A stretch of DNA of 55,640 bases, taken from the NCBI GenBank assembly GCA_002898555.1, contig BEHR01000024.1, positions 1 through 55,640 of the forward strand, read 5' to 3'. This document shows positions 33,291 to 41,768 of the stretch, piece after piece. The number at the start of each line of letters is the position of its first letter. Position 1 is the stretch's first letter. Both the position numbers and the translations under genes were made by a program. The notes under the pieces were generated by a model. That model saw only the letters and a list, made by a program, of their open reading frames with translations. It made no database searches and was not told the DNA's origin. This stretch comes from a bacterium HR15. GTDB lineage: Bacteria > Armatimonadota > Fimbriimonadia > Fimbriimonadales > GBS-DC.

Positions 33291-33728
33291 TCATCCATGA
33301 GGTGTCTCGTGCATGGCGTCAAAAAGACTTTGCTGCTCCGATTCAGACAGATATGCCTCCATTAAGGGCAGCAAGAGGCGTTCCTCCTTCGCAATATGTG
33401 CTTCCAGTAGGGCATAGAGCTGCCACACGAGGCACTGTAACTTATCGGGCGAGGAGAGTGCTTGTTCGATCCGAGCGACATAATCGCTGATAAATTCGTG
33501 GTCGATGGTCATCGCGGCGATGGGATGCCCATAGCGCGTAATCAACGAATCAATTACAGGATAGAGGGCGCGCTCCTCACCTTGCGCATGGGGCAACAAA
33601 TCGCGTTTTAGCAACTCCATCAGCATAGCAGGATCACCGTGCCCTTCGCTTATTGCTTTTGCCTGCTCCCAGATCGATTGGAGCAGTTCCTGATGATGCT
33701 GCCGAATCTTCTCTGCGACCGAAGCCAT
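33291..33728 (-). CDS. Hemerythrin HHE-domain protein
   Basis: 145 residues from ATG 33728 with CGGAGGTGAT upstream; a longer frame to 33875 has no site. Metal ligands: HHQELL (about 11), LLPHAQGEERALYPVID (HxxxE), TIDHEF and EAHIAKEERLLLPLM. HHE proteins carry a diiron centre that binds oxygen or NO, or repairs iron-sulfur clusters (Ric/DnrN type). It is the first gene of the NnrS operon. A TATACT -10 (33770-33775, minus) precedes it. Confidence 0.9.
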   Translation of the reverse strand: MASVAEKIRQHHQELLQSIWEQAKAISEGHGDPAMLMELLKRDLLPHAQGEERALYPVIDSLITRYGHPIAAMTIDHEFISDYVARIEQALSSPDKLQCLVWQLYALLEAHIAKEERLLLPLMEAYLSESEQQSLFDAMHETPHG

Positions 33729-33769
33729 TTTATCACCTCCGTTTGGTCTAAAGCCTGCCGTTAAGAGGG

Positions 33770-33796
33770 AGTATACCCTTAGCCACACAAAATAAA
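33770..33796 (-). promoter_or_regulatory. Candidate promoter of the hemerythrin-NnrS operon
   Basis: On the minus strand TATACT (33775-33770) lies 15 bp after TTTATT (33796-33791). The -10 sits in AAGGGTATACTCC, a context shared with the moxR upstream region. No clear FNR/NnrR-type palindrome (TTGAT-N4-ATCAA) is seen. Confidence 0.4.
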
Positions 33797-33852
33797 CCCA
33801 CTGAGACGAGTCCTGTGCTGGCATGATAGCAGGAACCGGTGCAAAAGAGGTG

Positions 33853-33858
33853 TATAAT
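33853..33858 (+). promoter_or_regulatory. -10 element of the large membrane protein gene
   Basis: TATAAT with upstream TG, 88 bp before ATG 33946. The -35 position is poor, so this is tentative. Confidence 0.4.
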
Positions 33859-33945
33859 AGAGATGAATTGCACAAATGCGAGTCGGGATTTAAACGAAGC
33901 CCTCCACCGCGAGCTGAAGACCCGCTATCTGGTAAGATTTTAGTG

Positions 33946-35913
33946 ATGAGGCGATTATTGGTGGGGTTCGCTCTCCTGCTGGGTTTATTTCCAACGGGTC
34001 AGGCACGGGTGCTGGTGGTGGTGGTAGCGGGAGGCGACGAAATGTTCATTCGTAGCCTATGGCTGCGGCAGTCGCTGCGCACTGGTGCCGCTGGCTGGCT
34101 TGTGCCCACTGCAAACCATTCGCCATGGATCTCTCCTGCCTGGCACCCTGACCTGATGCTACTGGACTGGCATTCTGGCAATTCGCGTTCTCAAACGGGT
34201 CGGACAGATCAGCCCCTTTTGCAGCCTGCGACACCATCCGCCACTGCGCGTTTCATCCCCCTTCTACCCGATGCTGAGCTGCCGTTTGGCGTGCGCACTG
34301 CCCCTGAAACCCTGCCCGAAGCGTGGAGGCAGGAGCTTGACACGGCTCGCTGGGTGCATGTCGAGCTGGGTGAAGTGGCACGTGCCCTGCGCTATGCGGA
34401 GTTCTGCACCCCTGAACAGGCGGAATATCTCCAGCAGCGTGCGTGGCAGCAGATTGACTACTGGCTATCGTTTCTGGCGAGACAGTATGACCTGCAGCGC
34501 GATCTGGTGATTATCGTTGGCTCCTCGCAGGAGGAGGGCAAGCCGTGGGCAGTCTGGTTGCGTGGTTGTGATGCAGGTAAAGGCTGGTTATGGGACGATT
34601 CGGTGCGTGTGCAGGGTGCAGGGCAAACCATGTCGTTGCTGACTACGGTTCGCGCCGCGCTTGGGCTGCCCACTTCGCCTGCATGGGGCGACTATTTGCA
34701 TGGAAAAGGTTCACCCGCAACCGCGGAGGGGCTTATCGCGTGCCGGGAAGCGTGGCTGTTGCGCTATTCGTTGTGGCGTGGTGCATTGTGGATTCGCGCG
34801 GCGTGGATCGTGCTGGCGTTGTTGGGGTTGATATGGGCGTATCGTGTGGGGCGAGAACACAAGCGACGGGCAGCGGTGCGCCTGCGTGTGGTCGGTAAGC
34901 CCTCACCCCCATCCCCTCCTACTCCATCGATTCGTTCACTGCGCGCCCTTTTTACACCTGCGACATGGGGCTTGTGGGGTATAGCGCTGGGTATTGCCAG
35001 CCTGTTTCCTGCAGCGTTGCCTGCTTCCGCCGTCTGGAGCGCACCCTTGATCGTGCTGTTAGGCACAGGTTTGCTGTTCTGGCTGGCGCGTGTCATTGAT
35101 ACCCCTTTAGTCGGGCTGGGCGCAATTACGGGGCTGGGGCTGATTGCGCTCATGTTGGACACGCTTAGCGGAGGCGAATGGAACCGCAACGGGCTGTTCG
35201 GGCATACCCTGCTGGGCGGCTACCGTTTCTACGGGATAGGCAACCAGTATGCAGCGCTTGCCCTTAGCTGGGCGATGATCCTATGCGTAGTATGGTTGCG
35301 TATCGAGGGGTTGCCGCTGGGCGCGCTTTACTTTTTTGCCCTGGTCACTGTTTGGATGGGGTGGCAATCATCCAATGTAGGGGCAACACTGGCCACGGTG
35401 GGCACGCTGCTGGTGTTCGGGGTATCCATCTTGAGAGACCAGCTGCACGGGCGGTCGCGCAAGATGCACATTGCTCACATGCTCACACTGGCAGGTGCCG
35501 CTCTCCTGAGTCTGGGATTGCTATGGCTCAACACGCCACACCTTCGCGGCTTCTGGGCAGGAGTATCGGGGCTGTCCGACTCGTCAGATATGGCAGACTC
35601 GCTCGATATGGTGATACGCAAGGTGATGCTCAATCTGGGTGAGTCGTTGCTGTCGCCCTGGGTGGTTCTGCTCCTGGCGAGTCTGGTCGCAGTGCGGTCT
35701 CTGCGCCCGATGATGCCGACGGTTGCCATACCGCGTGTGCTACAGTACACATGGCTAACGGCAGGCATTTTATGCTTCCTGCTGAACGATTTGGGCACAT
35801 TGATGGCGGCGATTCTCGCGTTTCACTATTGGGCGCTGATATTCACCCAGATCCAGCAGGAGTCGCCGCCTCATGTGCCGAATCGAACCTACGCTATGGG
35901 AGGGAAACGATAA
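33946..35913 (+). CDS. Large membrane protein with exported N-terminal domain
   Basis: 655 residues from ATG 33946. Residues 1-20 are a signal sequence (RRLLVGFALLLGLFPTG). About 270 residues of exported domain follow, then some ten membrane helices from about residue 285. GLFGHTLLGGYRFYGIGNQY near 430 matches a motif I recall in large uncharacterised membrane proteins of Actinobacteria and Chloroflexi, usually with a phosphatase-like N-terminal region. I do not recognise catalytic residues. The C-terminal 40 codons are duplicated at 36770-36889 beside the next operon gene. Function unknown. Confidence 0.75.
   Translation: MRRLLVGFALLLGLFPTGQARVLVVVVAGGDEMFIRSLWLRQSLRTGAAGWLVPTANHSPWISPAWHPDLMLLDWHSGNSRSQTGRTDQPLLQPATPSATARFIPLLPDAELPFGVRTAPETLPEAWRQELDTARWVHVELGEVARALRYAEFCTPEQAEYLQQRAWQQIDYWLSFLARQYDLQRDLVIIVGSSQEEGKPWAVWLRGCDAGKGWLWDDSVRVQGAGQTMSLLTTVRAALGLPTSPAWGDYLHGKGSPATAEGLIACREAWLLRYSLWRGALWIRAAWIVLALLGLIWAYRVGREHKRRAAVRLRVVGKPSPPSPPTPSIRSLRALFTPATWGLWGIALGIASLFPAALPASAVWSAPLIVLLGTGLLFWLARVIDTPLVGLGAITGLGLIALMLDTLSGGEWNRNGLFGHTLLGGYRFYGIGNQYAALALSWAMILCVVWLRIEGLPLGALYFFALVTVWMGWQSSNVGATLATVGTLLVFGVSILRDQLHGRSRKMHIAHMLTLAGAALLSLGLLWLNTPHLRGFWAGVSGLSDSSDMADSLDMVIRKVMLNLGESLLSPWVVLLLASLVAVRSLRPMMPTVAIPRVLQYTWLTAGILCFLLNDLGTLMAAILAFHYWALIFTQIQQESPPHVPNRTYAMGGKR
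35791..35910 (+). repeat. 120-bp direct repeat, copy 1 (3' end of membrane protein gene)
   Basis: From TTGGGCACAT to GGAGGGAAACGA, nearly identical to 36770-36889 (only a few mismatches), 979 bp apart. Sequence upstream of the repeats is diverged but still homologous at protein level. Confidence 0.9.
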
Positions 35914-35934
35914 ATCCAAAGGGATGTCAGTCGG

Positions 35935-35940
35935 TATAAT
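35935..35940 (+). promoter_or_regulatory. -10 element before the antitoxin gene
   Basis: TATAAT 20 bp before ATG 35960. No convincing -35 at the expected distance. Confidence 0.4.
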
Positions 35941-35959
35941 CTATTGAGAGGTGTCGCAG

Positions 35960-36220
35960 ATGCAACAGCCTATATTTGAAGTGGAAGGTACCTGGGAAGA
36001 GATCCTGGCTTATTCTGCTCAATTGAGCGGGCGCAGGGTGCGGTTGACAGTGTTGCCGAGTGAGAGTAAAGAATCAACATGGCAGGAAGCTCTACAGCGC
36101 GCCTTGGAGGTTGGTGAGCGCATCCGAGCCCGTCGGGGTGGCGATCCTCTCCCTGACCCTGCCGAGATCATTCGGCAAATCCGGGAGGAGCGCAGTGCCC
36201 AGCTCGACCATTTGCGTTGA
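35960..36220 (+). CDS. Antitoxin-like small protein of a VapBC-type pair
   Basis: 86 residues from ATG 35960, six bases after GAGAGGTG (GTG at 35951 is an alternative). The N-terminus FEVEGTWEEILAYSAQLSGR followed by RVRLTVLP matches short beta-strand antitoxins found before PIN toxins. The C-terminal half is helical and charged, as in antitoxins that wrap the toxin. It overlaps the toxin start by 26 bp. Expected to repress its own promoter. Confidence 0.75.
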   Translation: MQQPIFEVEGTWEEILAYSAQLSGRRVRLTVLPSESKESTWQEALQRALEVGERIRARRGGDPLPDPAEIIRQIREERSAQLDHLR

Positions 36221-36626
36221 CGCCAGCCTTGTGGTGCAATTGGTAACCGGGGGAACCCTTGTCCATCGAATCGCCCCTTTATGGTCTCGCTGGCATGAGG
36301 AGGGTCGGTTGCTTGTTGCACCAACCTTGCTTTACTACGAGGTGGCTAATGCTTTGCACCGTTATTTGGTGAGTGGTTTCATCACTCCGGAAGAGGAGCG
36401 AGACGCCTTTGAAGCTGCCTTAGAGATGGGCATTGTTTTACTTGGCGATGCATCTCTGCATCGCCGTGCACTTCAGATCGCCCAAGATCTGAACCTATCC
36501 GCGGCTTACGACGCTCATTACCTGGCGCTCGCCGAGCAGTTCGGTGCGGAGTTTTGGACCGCTGATCAGCGTCTGGCAAATAATGTCGGTTCGAGATTGC
36601 CTTGGGTTCGTTGGGTTTCGCCATAG
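36195..36626 (+). CDS. PIN-domain ribonuclease toxin (VapC-like)
   Basis: 143 residues from GTG 36195 behind GGGAGGAG. Acidic active-site residues of PIN nucleases: Asp9 in ICVDASLVVQL, Glu in LYYEVANALHRY, Asp in AYDAHYLALAE, and Asp in FWTADQRLANN. VapC toxins cut tRNA or rRNA when not bound by antitoxin. The frame is complete. Its stop codon falls exactly where homology to the preceding membrane protein's C-terminus resumes, which suggests insertion of the pair there. Confidence 0.88.
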   Translation: MPSSTICVDASLVVQLVTGGTLVHRIAPLWSRWHEEGRLLVAPTLLYYEVANALHRYLVSGFITPEEERDAFEAALEMGIVLLGDASLHRRALQIAQDLNLSAAYDAHYLALAEQFGAEFWTADQRLANNVGSRLPWVRWVSP

Positions 36627-36892
36627 TCAGTCCATCCATCGTGTTGCTTTACCAGCTGTTCATCGCATGCTTCGCCGATGGTTTCTCTCTGATCAAGTTC
36701 GTCGCGCTGACGCGCGGGCTGCAACGCGCATGGTTTACGGCGGGTATACTTTGCCTTGTATTGAACGGTTTGGGCACATTGGTGGCGGCGATTCTCGCGT
36801 TTCACTATTGGGCACTGATATTCACCCAGATCCAGCAGGAGTCGCCGCCTCATGTGCCGAATCGAACCTACGCTATGGGAGGAGAACGATGA
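36620..36892 (+). pseudogene. 3' fragment of a second copy of the large membrane protein gene
   Basis: Reads SPSIVLLYQLFIACF to YAMGGER, matching the C-terminus of the gene ending at 35913 (about 90 codons), with the last 40 codons nearly identical in DNA. The upstream part is missing, replaced by the toxin-antitoxin pair. The stop overlaps the start of the isomerase gene as ATGA, and a frame from ATG 36602 is open, so a short membrane peptide could still be made. Confidence 0.7.
36770..36889 (+). repeat. 120-bp direct repeat, copy 2
   Basis: Pairs with 35791-35910. This copy carries the ribosome site GGGAGGAG for the following isomerase gene. Confidence 0.9.
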
Positions 36893-38100
36893 GATACTGG
36901 ATAGGATGTCTAACGGCGGCGCTATTACTGCTGAACTTGGCGACGGCTCAGCATGGGTCCATTCAGCAGAAATCTGAGCAGAAGGCAACTCAGCAAAAGT
37001 CGAGCCAGCAGAAACAGAAGCAGCCGTCAGCACAGCAACAACGGTCAAAAAAGCCTGCTGCCAAGCAAACGGCGGGCACTAAATCACAGCCGAAGTTCGC
37101 GCCGCCTACGCTGCCACCTTTACCCGACCCGAACAAGGTCGTCGCCACCGTGAACGGCGAGCCGATTCGGGCAGGGGAACTGATGCGAGCTACCTATGAT
37201 TGGTATGGGGCGGAAGCTATCGAAGACATGATCTTGGTGCGCATCATCGAGCAAGAAGCGCGCAAGCAGAAAATCAGCGTCAAGCCCGAAGAGGTGGAGG
37301 CGCGCTACAAGCAGCAGATTCAAAACGCGGAGGCGAACCTGCCGCCCGGCATGAGCTTGGACGATTTCCTACGACGCAACCGCTTCCCACCGAGCCGACT
37401 CTACACCCGCGTCCGTGCCCAGCTGCTTGCGGAGAAACTGGCAGAGAAGCGCATTAACCTCGATAACTTCATCGAGTACAGCCAGATAGTCATTCGCATT
37501 CAAGGCAACAACCCTGAGGAGCAGGAGAAGAACGCGCCTGCTGCCGAAGCCAAGGCGCGCGAAGCCTATCAAAAAATCAGCGAAGGGCTGGACTTCGCCG
37601 AAGCCGCCAAACAATACTCGGAAGACCCCTTCACCAAAGACCGCGGCGGCAAAATGAACTGGCAATACAAGCGGTTCATCGTGCCCGACATCCTGCAGCG
37701 GCTGGAGAAGCTCAAGCCGGGACAGGTGTCGGAACCGTTCCGCACACTGGGTGGCTATATGATTGTACGGCTGGAACGCACCGGTTCCCAGGCGAAGGGC
37801 GAGGAGCTGCAACAGATTCGGCAGCAAGCGCTTCAGATGGAGCTGGGCGAATATATCCGCCAGCTGCAGAGCCGAGCCAAAATCACGAACACCATCGTGA
37901 AACCGCTTACGCCCGAGCAAATGATGGGCGGACCGCAGCGTCCAACGCCGCGCCCACCCAGTGCACGCGCAACCCCACCTCAGCAACCACCGCGCCAACA
38001 ATCGCCATCCAAGCAACCACCACCTGAACAGAAACCGGAACAAAAACCTGAGCCACCCAAGCCCGAGCAACCACCTGCTCAACCAGAGAAAAAACCATGA
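36889..38100 (+). CDS. Exported parvulin-type peptidyl-prolyl isomerase (SurA/PrsA-like)
   Basis: 403 residues from ATG 36889 (GGGAGGAGAACG). Signal peptide 1-20, then a Gln/Lys-rich linker (22-70), an N-terminal chaperone region starting VVATVNGEPIRAGEL, and a parvulin domain around 205-310 (YSEDPFTKDRGGKMNW, LKPGQVSEPFRTLGGYMIVRL). The last 60 residues are Pro/Gln/Lys-rich. Such proteins help fold exported or outer-membrane proteins. Located downstream of the membrane protein fragment with an ATGA overlap. Confidence 0.9.
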   Translation: MRYWIGCLTAALLLLNLATAQHGSIQQKSEQKATQQKSSQQKQKQPSAQQQRSKKPAAKQTAGTKSQPKFAPPTLPPLPDPNKVVATVNGEPIRAGELMRATYDWYGAEAIEDMILVRIIEQEARKQKISVKPEEVEARYKQQIQNAEANLPPGMSLDDFLRRNRFPPSRLYTRVRAQLLAEKLAEKRINLDNFIEYSQIVIRIQGNNPEEQEKNAPAAEAKAREAYQKISEGLDFAEAAKQYSEDPFTKDRGGKMNWQYKRFIVPDILQRLEKLKPGQVSEPFRTLGGYMIVRLERTGSQAKGEELQQIRQQALQMELGEYIRQLQSRAKITNTIVKPLTPEQMMGGPQRPTPRPPSARATPPQQPPRQQSPSKQPPPEQKPEQKPEPPKPEQPPAQPEKKP

Positions 38101-38163
38101 ACGCAACGGGTCGGACCTACCCCACAGGTCCGACCCCATCGACCAAGCAAGAGGTGATTCGGA

Positions 38164-39330
38164 ATGGCAAAACGCAAGCTGAATGTGGCGCTGATCGGCT
38201 ATCAGTTCATGGGTAAGGCGCATAGCAACGCTTATCGTCAGGTGACACGCTTCTTCCCGGAACTGGAGATAGAACCTGTGCTAAAGGTCATTTGCGGGCG
38301 ACACGAAGAGCGCGTGCGCGCCGCCGCTGAAAAGTACGGCTTCGAAGAGTACGACACCGACTGGCAGCGTGTGGTCGCCCGCGAGGATATCGACCTCGTC
38401 GATGTGTCTACCCCGGGCAATCTCCACGCACCTATCTCCATCGAAGCGGCTCGACATGGCAAAATCGTGCTGTGTGAGAAACCGCTTGCGAACAGCCTGC
38501 AGGAAGCACGCGAGATGGTGCAGGCGGTCGAGCAAAGTGGCGTTAAACATGGCATCTTTTTCAATTATCGCAAGGCGCCTGCTGTCAGTTTTGCCAAAAA
38601 GCTTATCGACGAGGGCGTCATCGGCAAAATCTACCACTTCCGCGGCACCTACTTGCAGGACTGGATTGTCGATCCGAACTTCCCGTTGGTGTGGCGCCTA
38701 CGCAAAGAGGTTGCCGGCTCTGGGGTGCATGGCGACCTGAACGCGCACATCATTGACCTTGCTCGCTGGCTTGTAGGCGAGATTACTGAGGTGTGCGGCA
38801 TGATGACCACCTTCATCAAGCAGCGACCGCTGCCACAGGAGGTGGACGACCGCTTAGGTGGTCAGGCAAGCACAGAGATGGGCGAGGTCACTGTGGATGA
38901 CGCGGCGGCGTTCCTTGCGCGATTCGAAAACGGTGCGCTCGGCACCTTCGAAGCGACCCGCTTCGCGCTCGGACGCAAAAACTACAACCGCTTCGAAATC
39001 AATGGCTCCAAAGGCAGCCTTGTGTTCAATCTGGAGCGGATGAACGAGCTGGAACTCTATCTGGAGACCGATCCACCGGGCACGCGCGGCTTCCGCGTCA
39101 TTCAGGTCACCGAAAGCGTGCATCCTTATATTAGCGCGTGGTGGCCGCCAGGGCACATTATCGGCTATGAGCATACCTTTACCCATCTGGTGCGTGACGC
39201 GCTGGAAGCGATTAGCAAAAACGAGCTGCCTTCGCCCAACTTCTACGACGGCTTGAAGTGCCAAGCGGTGTTGGAGGCGGTCGAAATCTCTGCGAGCGAA
39301 CGCCGCTGGGTCGAAGTGCCGCGTGCGTAA
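38164..39330 (+). CDS. Gfo/Idh/MocA family oxidoreductase
   Basis: 388 residues, AGAGGTGATT upstream. Rossmann start [20 protein letters not shown] (8-27), [31 protein letters not shown] with catalytic Lys, and in the C-terminal domain [31 protein letters not shown] is typical of the subgroup acting on myo-inositol-like or glucoside substrates, but this remains a guess. Cytoplasmic. It stands alone between the isomerase and the anti-sigma-like cascade. Confidence 0.9.
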   Translation: MAKRKLNVALIGYQFMGKAHSNAYRQVTRFFPELEIEPVLKVICGRHEERVRAAAEKYGFEEYDTDWQRVVAREDIDLVDVSTPGNLHAPISIEAARHGKIVLCEKPLANSLQEAREMVQAVEQSGVKHGIFFNYRKAPAVSFAKKLIDEGVIGKIYHFRGTYLQDWIVDPNFPLVWRLRKEVAGSGVHGDLNAHIIDLARWLVGEITEVCGMMTTFIKQRPLPQEVDDRLGGQASTEMGEVTVDDAAAFLARFENGALGTFEATRFALGRKNYNRFEINGSKGSLVFNLERMNELELYLETDPPGTRGFRVIQVTESVHPYISAWWPPGHIIGYEHTFTHLVRDALEAISKNELPSPNFYDGLKCQAVLEAVEISASERRWVEVPRA

Positions 39331-39360
39331 GGAGGTTATCAGGTACACTAAAGCGTTATC

Positions 39361-39996
39361 ATGCGATGGCTGGCAGGTCTGCGCTGCGGGCGTGTGCGCA
39401 CGCTTCGCTGGCGCTATTTAGACAACACGCTGTCGGCAAGCGAGCGCGCACGGGTGGATCGCCATTTGGCGCGGTGTCTCAGCTGTCGCGCTGAGTTTGC
39501 ACGGGCGGCATTCGTGCTTGAATCGCTGCAGAAGGGTTTGCCCTTGGAAGCCGCCTGGCTCCCGTCGTCTCCCCGCCGGCGGTGGTTGTTGGCAATCGGG
39601 CTGATAGCCCTCCTTGGGCTCATGGGCGGTATCGGCACGGTACGCCTCTCCCGCTTCTCTCCCCCTGCCATCTCGCATCCAGTGAGCATCGATTCGGATC
39701 AGGCGAAGACGGATCCCCATCCGACGACGCTGGATCGTGATTCAACGCCGAAGGATCGCGACTCGACACCCACGCCGCGCCCGCCAACAACGATGGACGG
39801 GAATCAGAAACTCGCGAATCGCCGCCCGCCGACGATAAGCAAGCGGTCTACTGTCAAGCCGAGCAAGCGGTTGCCCCGATATCGTGCTGGGTCGTCTGCA
39901 CCATCAAGCAAGTCCCTCATGCCTGAAGGAGTGATCGAGGTTTATGACGAATCGGGGCAACTGGTGAAGCGTGAACAGATGCGAGGAAGGCGATGA
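39361..39996 (+). CDS. Anti-sigma-like protein with zinc-finger and one membrane helix
   Basis: 211 residues, weak ribosome site. Residues 20-45 (YLDNTLSASERARVDRHLAR followed by CLSC) fit the zinc-binding HxxxCxxC motif of anti-sigma factors. One membrane helix is at about 74-93. The region after it is Pro/Thr/Arg-rich and probably outside the membrane. No sigma factor gene is next to it. It overlaps the next gene as ATGA, the first of a three-gene cascade of zinc-binding proteins. Confidence 0.75.
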   Translation: MRWLAGLRCGRVRTLRWRYLDNTLSASERARVDRHLARCLSCRAEFARAAFVLESLQKGLPLEAAWLPSSPRRRWLLAIGLIALLGLMGGIGTVRLSRFSPPAISHPVSIDSDQAKTDPHPTTLDRDSTPKDRDSTPTPRPPTTMDGNQKLANRRPPTISKRSTVKPSKRLPRYRAGSSAPSSKSLMPEGVIEVYDESGQLVKREQMRGRR

Positions 39997-40721
39997 GACA
40001 GACGATGCCGCAGGAGCCGCTCGTCACGCTGGAGTCGCGGGGCCGAGATGCGCGCGAGGTGTTTGCCGAGCTGTTTCAGCAGGTAAAAAAGCCCTTCGTG
40101 CTGCATGTGTCGCTGGATCGCCCGCTGTACCTGACTCTGAACGAGACACCTTTTTTGCGTGCGTTGCAGCTGCTGTGTGAGGCAACGGATACGCGCTTTA
40201 CTGTGCGTGAAGGGGTCTATCTCATCTTGCCTCGCGCTCCCGGGCCGCACCCTGAATCGTCAGGTCCTGCCCGCATGGTGCGGTTGGTAGGGAATCAGAT
40301 GACGCTCTCTCAGGTGGTGCAAGCGATAGAGGCACAGGCAGGTGTCCGCATCGAGGTCGCACCCGGCACCCCTGCGCTGCGTTTCAATTTGAATCTGCCG
40401 TCGGTGGAGGTGGAGGCGGCACTGGATGCCCTTTGTAAAGGGACTGGACTGCGCTGGGAACGCATGGAACGGGGCTATCGGATTGCTCCGGTGGAGCCGC
40501 CCCGCTTGAAAGCCGCGCCTACACCAGACCCTGCACTCTCTCAGCCTGTTCGTGGTTCCGCCCCACCACCGCGCGCCACACCTAACCGTGTCGTACCTCC
40601 TGATCACCCGCTCAAGTGCCCGAAATGTCGCTACACGCTGCAGCTGGAGTGGCGCTACTGCCCGATTTGCGGCGCGTGGGTAAAACCGCTCACCGACCGT
40701 GCGAAACAGGCACCACGATGA
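39993..40721 (+). CDS. Tandem STN-like domain protein with C-terminal zinc ribbon
   Basis: 242 residues. Two short repeats look like secretin/TonB N-terminal (STN) folds: about 20-80 (DAREVFAELFQQVKKPFVLH, LYLTLNETPFLRALQLLCEA) and 95-165 (TLSQVVQAIEAQAGVRIEVA, EVEAALDALCKGTGLRWERM). A Pro-rich linker follows, then a zinc ribbon CPKC...CPICG near the end. No signal peptide, so a periplasmic STN role is doubtful unless it is exported otherwise. Overlaps both neighbours by 4 bp. Confidence 0.65.
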   Translation: MRQTMPQEPLVTLESRGRDAREVFAELFQQVKKPFVLHVSLDRPLYLTLNETPFLRALQLLCEATDTRFTVREGVYLILPRAPGPHPESSGPARMVRLVGNQMTLSQVVQAIEAQAGVRIEVAPGTPALRFNLNLPSVEVEAALDALCKGTGLRWERMERGYRIAPVEPPRLKAAPTPDPALSQPVRGSAPPPRATPNRVVPPDHPLKCPKCRYTLQLEWRYCPICGAWVKPLTDRAKQAPR

Positions 40722-41161
40722 ACTGCTTTCTGCACCCCCATACGCCCGCGATTGCCCAGTGCGTCGATTGTCACCAGCCGATTTGTGAGGTCTGTACGGT
40801 GCGGGTGAACACGCGCCCCTATTGTGAGGCGTGTGCCGCAAATCATCACCAACACAGTGCGCTGACCGCGCTCATTTTCGGGTTGTTGGTGCCGGGGCTG
40901 GGGCAGCTTTATAACGGCGATTATCTGAAAGCAGTGATGATCTTTTTCACGGGCTGGCTGCTACTCCCGTGGGTGTACGGGATTGTGGACGCGGTGCTGG
41001 TGGCACAAGAGATTGCGGAGGGCAGGCGAGACGCACAGGGCATCCCACCAGGCTATCTGATACTCGCGCTCAAGGTCGGCGTGGTCTTCTTCTCCTGCCT
41101 CTATATCTCGCTGGTATGGATGGTGATTTCAGCAGCGATCGCGTGGGTGGCGAGCCCATAG
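40718..41161 (+). CDS. B-box zinc finger / TM2-like membrane protein
   Basis: 147 residues. Residues 1-40 hold a B-box-like zinc site (CFLHPHTPAIAQCVDCHQPI then CEVC, YCEAC). Three hydrophobic helices follow, with LVPGLGQLYNGDYLKAVMIF near 50-70, characteristic of TM2-type proteins. The start overlaps the previous stop as ATGA. Function unknown; the family appears in many bacteria as a small membrane sensor-like protein. Confidence 0.75.
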   Translation: MNCFLHPHTPAIAQCVDCHQPICEVCTVRVNTRPYCEACAANHHQHSALTALIFGLLVPGLGQLYNGDYLKAVMIFFTGWLLLPWVYGIVDAVLVAQEIAEGRRDAQGIPPGYLILALKVGVVFFSCLYISLVWMVISAAIAWVASP

Positions 41162-41255
41162 CTTGGCGTTATGTTCTTGTTCGTTGGACAACGGGGTCCA
41201 GGAAGGCGATGAACTCCGCTGTGCTGCAAGGGCACGCAAAGGCAGATTGGAGCAA

Positions 41256-41717
41256 CTACTGTGTCACGAAGCTGGTGAAGTAGACCTCCAGCACGCTTTC
41301 TTTGTCATGCGTTTTTTCGTGTAGCACCTCGTTCACACGCTCGCGGATATGCGCTTTGACCTTCTGCTTCCCTTCGTAGGTATTCAGTTCGGAGCGATTG
41401 CAGCTGGCGAATGCCATTAGCACCGCGTCGCGTAGGGGAGCGGTTTCCTCTTTGAGTTTTTCGGCCAGGATGCCCTCTTTTAGCCCCAGCGCGACCCCTG
41501 CCTTTAGGTAATGTTCATCGTCCAAGTTGACCAAGAACTCGCCCAGGTCGAGCGTGTGTCCCACTTTGGGCTTTTCTGGCTCTTTTGGGGCTTTGGTTGC
41601 AAACAGCATTTTGCCTGCGAAGGCGCCGCCTGCCAATCCGACGATTAGCACGACCACCATCAGCAGCATAGGTTTACCGCCTTTACCACCCTTGCCTTCC
41701 GCCTTCTTTTCTGCCAT
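41256..41717 (-). CDS. fliL: Flagellar basal-body protein FliL
   Basis: 153 residues. Basic N-terminus, one membrane helix at 17-35 (MLLMVVVLIVGLAGGAFAG), then the periplasmic FliL domain: LDLGEFLVNLDDEHYLKAGV and AHIRERVNEVLHEK. FliL surrounds the stator units and supports motor torque. It stands away from other flagellar genes and converges with the TM2-like gene. With flgM it indicates a flagellum. Confidence 0.88.
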   Translation of the reverse strand: MAEKKAEGKGGKGGKPMLLMVVVLIVGLAGGAFAGKMLFATKAPKEPEKPKVGHTLDLGEFLVNLDDEHYLKAGVALGLKEGILAEKLKEETAPLRDAVLMAFASCNRSELNTYEGKQKVKAHIRERVNEVLHEKTHDKESVLEVYFTSFVTQ

Positions 41718-41768
41718 AGTTGATCACCGAAGGCGATTATTCCATATAGACGGGATGATCCACCCTCT

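Noticed and set aside
33729-33945. FNR/NnrR-type palindrome controlling the hemerythrin-NnrS operon.
   Set aside because: No TTGAT-N4-ATCAA-like sequence is present between the divergent genes.
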